From Flavobacteriales bacterium (lineage in GTDB: Bacteria; Bacteroidota; Bacteroidia; Flavobacteriales_D; Crocinitomicaceae): DNA of 13,675 nt. Position numbers and translations under genes: made by a program. Shown here one piece after another: positions 8,188 through 13,675 of the stretch; the stretch's first letter is position 1; every line of letters starts with the position of its first letter. Where the stretch lies: contig CANHJY010000018.1 of assembly GCA_947461185.1 (NCBI GenBank), positions 1 through 13,675 of the forward strand, in the 5' to 3' direction. The notes below the pieces were generated by a model that saw only the letters and a program-made list of their open reading frames with translations, was not told where the DNA came from and ran no database searches.

Positions 8188-9057
8188 TTATGTAGCTTTT
8201 AGACTGAGATCTAAACTTTTTACGCTATGCGTTAATGCCCCGACGGATATATATTGAATACCTGTTTTAGCATATTCCTGTATATTCTCGATGGTTATTC
8301 CACCGGAAGCCTCGGTTTCAAATTCTTTTGGAATAAGTTTAATAACATTTTCTATTTCGTTAGGGGTAAAATTATCGAGCATAATTCTATCCACCCCTCC
8401 GCAAATCAATACTTCATTTAATTCATCAACATTTCGAACCTCAATTTCAATTTTCAAGGATTTGTTCTTACTTCTTAAATAGTATTGAGTAGCATGTATA
8501 GCCTTTGTTATACCTCCACAATGATCAATATGATTATCCTTTAGCATAATCATATCATAAAGAGCAAATCTGTGATTGTGCCCACCTCCAATTTTTACTG
8601 CCCATTTTTCGAGTAAGCGAATTCCGGGTGTCGTTTTCCTTGTATCTAATAATTTAACTCCATAATCTGAAACAATTCGAACCAGGTTATTTGTTTGAGT
8701 TGCAATTCCACTCATACGCTGCATACAATTGAGTAAAAGTCTCTCTCCAGATAGTAGCGCATGAACTCTAGCCTCAATATGAAAAACCAAATCCCCCTTC
8801 GCAACAGTATCACCATCAAATTTATAGCAGATGAATTTAGCCTCGGGGTCGAGTTTTTTAATAATCATCTCGGCGAGTTCAACACCGGCGATTATGCCGT
8901 TCTCCTTGACCAGCAATTTGGCGCTACCAACTGCCGATTGATCAATACATGCCAAAGTACTATGATCTCCATCACCTATATCTTCATTTAGGGCATTCTC
9001 AATAATCTCAGTTAATTGCTTTGCATATGAGTAAATAAAGGAAGAATTTGGTTCCAT
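8188..9057 (-). CDS. nadC: Nicotinate-nucleotide diphosphorylase (carboxylating), quinolinate phosphoribosyltransferase
   Basis: NadC converts quinolinate and PRPP to nicotinate mononucleotide, CO2 and diphosphate in de novo NAD synthesis. The 289 residues match the family end to end: NEDIGDGDHST (24-34), an N-terminal beta domain, then ERLLLNCMQRMSGIAT (105-120), LLDTRKTTPGIRLLEKWAV (136-154), IGGGHNHR (156-163), MLKDNH (171-176), IEIEV (203-207), IMLDNF (225-230), EASGGI (249-254) and SVGALTHS (271-278). The quinolinate- and phosphate-binding Arg, His and Lys positions appear present. Its 3' end faces the GGGP synthase gene across 17 bases; its 5' end is divergent from rlmH. No nadA or nadB is in the window. 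I found no good TAnnTTTG element upstream; TAAATTTC directly against the ATG is a weak partial match. Confidence 0.97.
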   Translation of the reverse strand: MEPNSSFIYSYAKQLTEIIENALNEDIGDGDHSTLACIDQSAVGSAKLLVKENGIIAGVELAEMIIKKLDPEAKFICYKFDGDTVAKGDLVFHIEARVHALLSGERLLLNCMQRMSGIATQTNNLVRIVSDYGVKLLDTRKTTPGIRLLEKWAVKIGGGHNHRFALYDMIMLKDNHIDHCGGITKAIHATQYYLRSKNKSLKIEIEVRNVDELNEVLICGGVDRIMLDNFTPNEIENVIKLIPKEFETEASGGITIENIQEYAKTGIQYISVGALTHSVKSLDLSLKAT

Positions 9058-9092
9058 GAAATTTAAATTTTAGATTAGATGAAAAGATTCAC

Positions 9093-9125
9093 TTGTTTTC
9101 TATACGAATTTGGTTTGTATCTTTG
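9093..9125 (+). promoter_or_regulatory. Bacteroidota-type promoter of rlmH, probably leaderless
   Basis: TTG at 9093-9095 and TATCTTTG at 9118-9125 are separated by 22 bases, fitting the -33/-7 pattern. The -7 box ends only 4 bases before the GTG at 9130, so transcription would begin at or within a few bases of the start codon. This supports GTG 9130 over ATG 9079, which lies upstream of the promoter. Confidence 0.6.
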
Positions 9126-9129
9126 GAAT

Positions 9130-9603
9130 GTGAAGGTAAAGTTATTACTAATAGGAAAAACAAACAAATCCTTTCTCTCGGATGGTGAAAATGAATATCA
9201 CAAACGCATCGAGCACTATCTTAAATTCGAGCGAATCGAGCTCAATGATTTGAAGCAGCAGAAAAATTTGACTACGGAACAAATAAAAATCGCAGAAGGC
9301 AAATCACTGCTAGGTAAAATTAAAAATGATGATTTTATAATTCTTTTGGATGAAAGGGGTAAGCAACTTACATCCATTGATTTTTCGAAATTCATGGCAA
9401 ACCATTCTTTAAATGGACAAAAAAATGTGGTATTCGTTATTGGAGGAGCTTATGGATTTTCAGAAGAAGTTTATAACAGAGCAAATTTTAAATTAAGTTT
9501 ATCAAAAATGACCTTTTCTCATCAAATGGTACGAATGATCTTTCTTGAGCAACTTTACCGAGCGATGACAATTCTGAAGGGTGAGCCATATCATCACGAT
9601 TAA
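9130..9603 (+). CDS. rlmH: 23S rRNA (pseudouridine1915-N3)-methyltransferase RlmH
   Basis: RlmH is a SPOUT-class methyltransferase that uses S-adenosylmethionine to methylate pseudouridine 1915 in helix 69 of 23S rRNA on assembled ribosomes. From GTG 9130 the protein is 157 residues, the usual family length, and begins MKVKLLLIGKTNK, the typical N-terminal strand. Starting at ATG 9079 instead would add 17 residues with no family counterpart. The knotted SAM-binding part shows FIILLDERGKQL (69-80), VVFVIGGAYGFSEEVY (100-115), LSLSKMTFSHQMVR (122-135), LEQLYRAMTIL (139-149) and the C-terminal EPYHHD. Position 107 is Ala where Pro is common (GGPYGF). It is divergent from nadC and 14 bases ahead of the membrane protein gene, with which it probably shares a transcript. 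Confidence 0.95.
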   Translation: MKVKLLLIGKTNKSFLSDGENEYHKRIEHYLKFERIELNDLKQQKNLTTEQIKIAEGKSLLGKIKNDDFIILLDERGKQLTSIDFSKFMANHSLNGQKNVVFVIGGAYGFSEEVYNRANFKLSLSKMTFSHQMVRMIFLEQLYRAMTILKGEPYHHD

Positions 9604-9617
9604 AGAAATTATAAGCA

Positions 9618-10979
9618 TTGGACAAATCAGCACTCATATCAGTTGATAGAAATTTTGAATTTTTCACACCTCTCGACATTATATCGAGTTTATTTGGATT
9701 AACTGTACTCCTCATTATCGTATACCAAAAGCGTCGCAGACATATTGATTTAGAATATTACGGTTATTACCCTATTGCCTTTCTTTTCAAGGTTTTGTTC
9801 GTCCTTGCAAATTGTACTTTTTACATAGTTGTGTATAAAGGAGGTGGAGATTCAATAGGTTTTTGGGATGGGGCAGTTAAGCTTAACAATTTATTTTGGA
9901 GTGACCCAGTGGCTTATTTTTCTGAAATATTCTCCAATCCTGAACATGGGGGGCAATATAAAAATTTCAATTCAGTCACAGGATTTCCAGACGGCACCAT
10001 TTACGGGGAACCATCAAGCTTCTTTATTAGCAAAATTGTTTCCATATTCACCTTCTTTACCTTCAAAGGATACCTATTAATTTCTTTAATAATAGCATAT
10101 ATTACAACAAATGCCTCTTGGAAATTATATGAGATGGTTCGCAATTACAAGTTGCATTCTGATCGAGTTTTGGCATTTGCAATATTATTAATCCCTTCAC
10201 TTAGCTTTTGGTGTGGTGGTATATCGAAAGATAGCATTATGTGGATTTGTCTTTGCTACTTTATAGTTAATCTTTATAGGATTATTTCTCCAGAATATAA
10301 AAGTTCCATTGTCAATTGGATTGCGATAGTGATTTGTTTATATTTTATGTACCGCATTCGTTCATTTATGTTGATTGTTGCGCTGGCTCCTGTTTTATTC
10401 GCATATAGTGCGAGGATTAAACGCACATTATCAGATAATAAAATCAAAAGATTCTTTATACGGTCATTTATAATTTTATTTACCGTTACTGGAATTTTGG
10501 TGTTCTTTCAATCAAGCATCTCTGAAGAATTAATTCAAGAAGCAGCGGTTATCAATAATGACATGACTAATAACGAAACATATGGTGACAACAGATATGA
10601 TTTGGGGATTACTGATTACTCATTGGGCGGAATGCTTCGAGCTGCCCCAAATTCGATAATTGCGGGCCTATATAGACCTTTTTTATGGGAATCATTATCT
10701 GTTTCACTCATCCTTAATGGCCTTGAAAGTATGATATTATTATATCTTACCTTTAAATTTTTCTTTTCAAAAAATGTTCTTCAAAACATTAAACTAATTA
10801 GAGAACATGAGTTTCTTATTTACTCATTTTTTCTTTTAATAATATTGGCTTATTTCGCGGGATTTACCTCTATTCTTTTTGGAGTACTAGTTCGATTTAA
10901 AGCCCCACTCATTCCATTTTTAATAATTGTACTTACCGCAAGATTAGAATATACAAAAACGAAATCGTCTGAAATTTAA
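9618..10979 (+). CDS. Polytopic membrane protein, possible polysaccharide polymerase or glycosyltransferase-like
   Basis: I do not recognise a named family. The 453-residue protein has about nine or ten hydrophobic segments (roughly 20-36, 52-73, 135-163, 184-199, 206-222, 232-262, 281-297, 359-383, 399-421, 428-440). Two larger hydrophilic stretches may face the periplasm: 74-134, with GGGDSIGFWDGA and an Asn/Gly/Pro-rich segment, and 298-350. Other notable motifs are PSLSFWCGGISKDS (193-206), YRIRSF (245-250) and LYRPFLWES (351-359). The overall look, with a GGDS-like loop and an RPFLWE motif, is reminiscent of EpsG/Wzy-type membrane proteins in Bacteroidota; this is an impression, not a family assignment. 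The start is TTG 9618: an in-frame stop sits at 9612, and there is no in-frame ATG before the first membrane segment. It lies 14 bases after rlmH and converges on a polysaccharide-export-type permease gene. Confidence 0.8.
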   Translation: MDKSALISVDRNFEFFTPLDIISSLFGLTVLLIIVYQKRRRHIDLEYYGYYPIAFLFKVLFVLANCTFYIVVYKGGGDSIGFWDGAVKLNNLFWSDPVAYFSEIFSNPEHGGQYKNFNSVTGFPDGTIYGEPSSFFISKIVSIFTFFTFKGYLLISLIIAYITTNASWKLYEMVRNYKLHSDRVLAFAILLIPSLSFWCGGISKDSIMWICLCYFIVNLYRIISPEYKSSIVNWIAIVICLYFMYRIRSFMLIVALAPVLFAYSARIKRTLSDNKIKRFFIRSFIILFTVTGILVFFQSSISEELIQEAAVINNDMTNNETYGDNRYDLGITDYSLGGMLRAAPNSIIAGLYRPFLWESLSVSLILNGLESMILLYLTFKFFFSKNVLQNIKLIREHEFLIYSFFLLIILAYFAGFTSILFGVLVRFKAPLIPFLIIVLTARLEYTKTKSSEI

Positions 10980-10982
10980 CAG

Positions 10983-11813
10983 CTATACTAAATCTGCCAT
11001 TTCATCCTCAACCTTATTAAAGTAAATCAAAGCTGTTGCAAATAAAATGATAACCATTGCAAACGAAACATACATTAAATAACCTGGTATTTCCCCACCA
11101 AAAAGACTCCAGCGAAATCCTTGAATCACTCCTGCCATAGGGTTTAAAAAATAAATTCCAGCTGCCCAATCTGGCAGATGTTGCTGAGCATATTCCGCTG
11201 GGTAAGCTACAGGTGTAACGTACAAGCCAATCTGAACGATAAACGGGACAACATGTTGGAAATCCCTAAATCTAACTGTCAAGGCACTCAACCAAATCCC
11301 AACACCTAAGGCTGCAATAACTCCAATAAAAATAAACAATGGGGCCATCCATAAATTGGCTGATGGCAATACGCCGTAGTAAATCATAAGAGCAACCATA
11401 ATTAATAATGAAATTGCCAAATCAATAAATCCCACTGCTGCTTTGGACAAAGGAATTATTATTCTTGGAAAATATATCTTTTTCACCATTGCCTGATTAG
11501 AAATAATTGAAGCGCCAGAATTGGTTATAACATATGAGAAATATGTCCAAATGGCCATCCCTGACATTGTAAATAATAAATGAGGAACAGGTGTACTTAC
11601 ACTAATGAAATTGCCGAACACCAGTGTTAATATTAATAATGTTAATAGTGGCTGAAGAATTGCCCAAAGCAGACCGATTGTTGTTTGTGCGTATCGAACC
11701 TTAAAGTCGCGATATGTAAGCATAACAAACAGATCTTTATATCGAAAGAGTTCACCAAAATTTGGCATCCAACTTTTCTGAGTACTATCTATGATTCGAG
11801 ATTTGTTTTGCAT
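10983..11813 (-). CDS. ABC-2 type permease, polysaccharide/polyol-phosphate export (Wzm/TagG-like)
   Basis: The membrane subunit of an ABC exporter moves lipid-linked polysaccharide across the inner membrane. From ATG 11813 it has 276 residues, the usual size. An N-terminal amphipathic stretch with FRYKDLFVMLTYRDFKVRY precedes the ABC2_membrane core of about six segments: QTTIGLLWAILQPLLTLLIL, the TYFSYVITNSGASI segment, PRIIIPLSKAAVGFIDL, the WMAPLFIFIGVIAALGVGIW segment, FIVQIGLYVTPVAYP and a last helix near the C-terminus. VRFRDFQHV and FLNPMAGVIQGFRWSLFG are typical of the Wzm/TagG/KpsM group. An ATG at 11855 would add 14 residues, but the -7 element at 11818-11825 lies downstream of it, so I prefer 11813. 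No ATP-binding subunit gene adjoins it, so it must use an ATPase encoded elsewhere or be an orphan. Its stop is 3 bases from the stop of the convergent membrane protein gene. Confidence 0.93.
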   Translation of the reverse strand: MQNKSRIIDSTQKSWMPNFGELFRYKDLFVMLTYRDFKVRYAQTTIGLLWAILQPLLTLLILTLVFGNFISVSTPVPHLLFTMSGMAIWTYFSYVITNSGASIISNQAMVKKIYFPRIIIPLSKAAVGFIDLAISLLIMVALMIYYGVLPSANLWMAPLFIFIGVIAALGVGIWLSALTVRFRDFQHVVPFIVQIGLYVTPVAYPAEYAQQHLPDWAAGIYFLNPMAGVIQGFRWSLFGGEIPGYLMYVSFAMVIILFATALIYFNKVEDEMADLV

Positions 11814-11817
11814 TTTC

Positions 11818-11825
11818 CAAAGATA
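11818..11825 (-). promoter_or_regulatory. -7 element of the permease gene, probably leaderless
   Basis: The minus strand reads TATCTTTG followed by GAAA and the ATG at 11813. It matches TAnnTTTG exactly and shares the 11-mer TATCTTTGGAA with the rlmH promoter. A TTTG lies only 14 bases upstream, shorter than the normal -33 spacing, so the upstream element is unclear. Confidence 0.5.
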
Positions 11826-11857
11826 TAAATTACTCTCGTCAAATAAAAAATTCATTT

Positions 11858-11893
11858 AAAAACACAAAAGCCATGGGGTCTGACGCCATGGCT
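11858..11893 (-). terminator. Rho-independent-like terminator of the protease gene
   Basis: On the minus strand AGCCATGG and CCATGGCT form a perfect 8-bp stem (11886-11893 with 11869-11876) around a 9-base loop, followed by a T-rich run (TTTTGTGTTTTT). It lies 74 bases past the stop of the protease gene and just ahead of the permease promoter. A smaller hairpin with a CACG/CGTG stem at 11929-11940 lies between them and may add to it. Confidence 0.6.
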
Positions 11894-11966
11894 AAGTGAA
11901 CCAATTTTCCCGTTGGGGATGAAACAAACACGTTTGCGTGAAGTTTTTAAATGCTTTTAATATTTT

Positions 11967-13675
11967 TTATAAGAAGATTACTTTTTGTGTTGTAGTCGTT
12001 CCGTTGTTAGTGATTGTACTCACCATATATTCTCCTTGAGCGATGTTTTGTAATGCTACCTCTTGTGTATAACCATCTACTTTGTACGTATTGATTACTT
12101 TTCCTGTCAAGTCTACCAATTGCACTTCTGTTACATCATTGTTATTCCAAGTAATGGTTGCGTTGCTTACAGCAGGGTTTGGATACACATTGAAAGTTGT
12201 TGTTGTAGTTTCTGTGATACCAGCTGTTCCTTCTTGTTGACCGAACCCGAAGTTATTTTCTGTTTCAGTTACTTGTGTTTGACCAACTGTTGTGTTTGCA
12301 GAAGTAAGACATCCATTAGCGTCTGTAATCAAGACTTCATAGAACCCAGGAGTAACATTGTTTAAGTCTTGTGTTGTTTCACCGTTGTTCCAAGAGTAAG
12401 TGTAAGGAAACGCTCCACCTGCTATCGTTACATCAACTGTTGCGTTGTTATAGTAAACTTGGTTTTGGTGGTCGATGTTTGCAACTAGAACCTCTGGTTG
12501 TGTGATTTCAAATTGGCTAGTAGCTGTACATCCTTTACCATCTGTTACTGTTAAAGCGTATGTTCCTGCAGTTACACCGTAGATGTTAGCTGTTGTAGCT
12601 CCGTTACTCCAAGCATAGCTATTGAAACCATGACCACCAGCAACGCTTACTTCGATATTACCGTTGTTTTCTCCGTTGCAAAGTACTGGCATCACATCAG
12701 CATTGATTGCGATTGGCATTAAGGTATCTATTGATGCTGTAAATGTTCCTACACATCCATTTGCATCTCTTACGATTGCAGTGTAGATTCCTATGTTAAG
12801 GTCATCGATAATTGCAGTTGTTGCGCCATTGCTCCAGTTGATGCTATATGGTGTAGCTACATCAGCTAACTCAACCATTGCACCTTGAGACATATCTTCG
12901 CAGTTGAAAGTTTCAGCACCATTTAGAGGCATTGTACTATAAGTTGCTGCCATTTGTACCGCAGCTGCTGCATTTAACCTTCCAGCTCCTAACATTCCAA
13001 CATATTGTGGATTTAAGGCATCGATGTTTACTGCTGTATTTTTTAAGATGTATTCTACTTGATCAGCTGTCAAACATGCATTTGCTGATAACATCAAAGC
13101 TATTGTTCCAGATACCATCGGTGCAGCAAAAGAAGTTCCGTTTCCTGTTAAGTAAGTTCCTGGTGCTGTCGATAGCGCCACATCATATCCTGGTGCACAA
13201 ATATCAACAGATGCATTGTGTTGGTGTGTTGAAGATGCGTTTCCGATATAACGTTCGTGGTTATCTACTGGACCTACACTACTTACAGCGATTACGTGGT
13301 TGTATGCTGCAGGGTAAACCAAGTTACTTGCTCCACCACATGTTGTTCCGTTTCCTGCTGAAGCTACTAAGATAGATCCGTTTGCGTATGCCTCATCAAT
13401 TACTTGTTGTGCGTATCCATTGTAAACACATCCTGATGACCAGCTCATGTTGATTACACGTGCACCGTTGTTGCTTGCTTCCAACACTTGATTGTAGTTC
13501 ATTGCACGTAATTGAAGGGAGCTGTTATAGCCAATTGAACTTTTTCCTGTTGCATTATTAGTGTTTCCAGCTGCTGTAATTGCTACTGCTGTTCCGTGGC
13601 TGTAATCTGTACTTGTGTTAGGTGATACATAGCTATATTTTCCAACCAATTCCTCATGGTTTAAGTGGAAGTTAG
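11967..13675 (-). CDS. Subtilisin-family (S8) serine protease with SprB-like repeats and T9SS C-terminal domain (5' end outside window)
   Basis: The frame is open from base 13675 to the stop at 11967, so the signal peptide and catalytic Asp are missing. TTG at 13649 is an internal codon, not a credible start; NFHLNHEE precedes it in frame. Numbering from that codon: catalytic His18 in HGTAVA, oxyanion Asn100 in ASAGNGTTCGG, catalytic Ser173 in NGTSFAAPMVSG, with the S8 domain ending near 231. Three SprB-like repeats follow (about 262-455) with Asp-x-x-GC motifs. After a Thr-rich linker, residues 482-560 form a T9SS type A sorting domain (FNVYPNPAVSNATITW, VQLVDLTGKVI, LQNIAQGEYMV). Expected path: Sec export, then T9SS transport across the outer membrane and release or surface attachment. 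The gene looks more GC-rich than neighbours (for example 25 of 60 bases at 12541-12600 against 15 of 60 at 10261-10320). Substrate unknown. Confidence 0.93.
   Translation of the reverse strand, partial: NFHLNHEELVGKYSYVSPNTSTDYSHGTAVAITAAGNTNNATGKSSIGYNSSLQLRAMNYNQVLEASNNGARVINMSWSSGCVYNGYAQQVIDEAYANGSILVASAGNGTTCGGASNLVYPAAYNHVIAVSSVGPVDNHERYIGNASSTHQHNASVDICAPGYDVALSTAPGTYLTGNGTSFAAPMVSGTIALMLSANACLTADQVEYILKNTAVNIDALNPQYVGMLGAGRLNAAAAVQMAATYSTMPLNGAETFNCEDMSQGAMVELADVATPYSINWSNGATTAIIDDLNIGIYTAIVRDANGCVGTFTASIDTLMPIAINADVMPVLCNGENNGNIEVSVAGGHGFNSYAWSNGATTANIYGVTAGTYALTVTDGKGCTATSQFEITQPEVLVANIDHQNQVYYNNATVDVTIAGGAFPYTYSWNNGETTQDLNNVTPGFYEVLITDANGCLTSANTTVGQTQVTETENNFGFGQQEGTAGITETTTTTFNVYPNPAVSNATITWNNNDVTEVQLVDLTGKVINTYKVDGYTQEVALQNIAQGEYMVSTITNNGTTTTQKVIFL
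12285..12866 (-). repeat. Three SprB-like protein repeats inside the S8 protease
   Basis: Repeat copies lie at about 12735-12866, 12495-12650 and 12285-12437. Each has the pattern Y-x-W-S/N-N-G-A/E-T-T, then a G-x-Y turn (GIYTAIV, GTYALTV, GFYEVLI) and D-A/G-N/K-GC (DANGC, DGKGC, DANGC). This fits the SprB repeat found in Bacteroidota surface proteins. Similarity is at protein level; DNA copies have diverged, so recent duplication is unlikely. Confidence 0.8.

Noticed and set aside
9059..9070. Palindrome AAATTTAAATTT between nadC and rlmH
   Set aside because: It is low-complexity A/T sequence and expected by chance in this composition; no sign of a specific operator.
9079..9129. Use of ATG 9079 as the rlmH start
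   Set aside because: The extra 17 residues have no counterpart in RlmH, and a good promoter lies inside the extension.
11929..11940. Small hairpin with stem CACG/CGTG as an independent terminator
   Set aside because: A 4-bp stem is too short to call alone, although a T-rich stretch follows on the minus strand; it is mentioned with the stronger hairpin at 11858-11893.
12285..12866. DNA-level tandem repeat or CRISPR-like array in the protease gene
   Set aside because: The periodicity is in the protein (SprB-like repeats); the DNA copies differ and there are no short identical repeats with unique spacers.
12932..13375. Plus-strand frame of 147 codons within the protease gene
   Set aside because: It is antisense to a strongly supported conserved domain and is rich in Leu, His and Gln in the way of a shadow frame.
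13647..13649. TTG at 13649 as the start of a complete protease gene
   Set aside because: The frame stays open to the window edge and the first visible residues are already inside the S8 domain, so the gene is truncated at its 5' end.

Overview
The window reads as a chromosomal segment of a Bacteroidota bacterium, most likely from Flavobacteriales or a relative. The signs are a type IX secretion (T9SS) C-terminal domain and SprB-like repeats in one protein, a very large TonB-dependent receptor with an N-terminal carboxypeptidase-regulatory-like domain, a bacterial GGGP-synthase-family enzyme, several TAnnTTTG-type -7 promoter elements, and gene starts without clear Shine-Dalgarno sequences. 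DNA is AT-rich. I see no rRNA, tRNA, CRISPR array, insertion sequence, integrase or phage gene. No stretch over 300 bases lacks a gene; the longest gap is 181 bases (6612-6792).

Layout. (1) 1-6611, minus strand: a two-gene unit with a 1273-residue TonB-dependent outer-membrane receptor followed 20 bases later by a large exported protein. The second gene is open to the left edge, so its end is missing (923 codons visible). (2) 6612-6792: a divergent regulatory region with a candidate -7 element for each direction and an 8-bp inverted repeat between them. (3) 6793-8170, plus strand: a phosphopantetheinyl transferase overlapping a geranylgeranyl/heptaprenylglyceryl phosphate synthase family gene by 26 bases. 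(4) 8188-9057, minus: nadC, convergent with the previous pair. (5) 9130-10979, plus: rlmH, divergent from nadC, then a polytopic membrane protein of unknown function starting at TTG. (6) 10983-11813, minus: an ABC-2 polysaccharide-export-type permease without an adjacent ATPase gene. (7) 11967-13675, minus: a subtilisin-family protease with SprB-like repeats and a T9SS sorting domain. Its 5' end, including the catalytic Asp, lies beyond the right edge. A hairpin plus T-run at 11858-11893 probably ends its transcript.

How the genes fit together. Most of the middle is housekeeping: NAD synthesis, 23S rRNA modification, carrier-protein activation and lipid head-group chemistry. Both flanks and the 9618-11813 pair concern the cell surface: an outer-membrane receptor with an exported partner, possible polysaccharide assembly and export, and a T9SS-secreted protease. 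The most interesting signals are the receptor/exported-protein pair, each with an EF-hand-like loop; two nearly identical -7 elements placed so close to start codons that the mRNAs should be leaderless; and the inverted repeat in the divergent promoter region. I found no convincing wholly new defence or mobile system.
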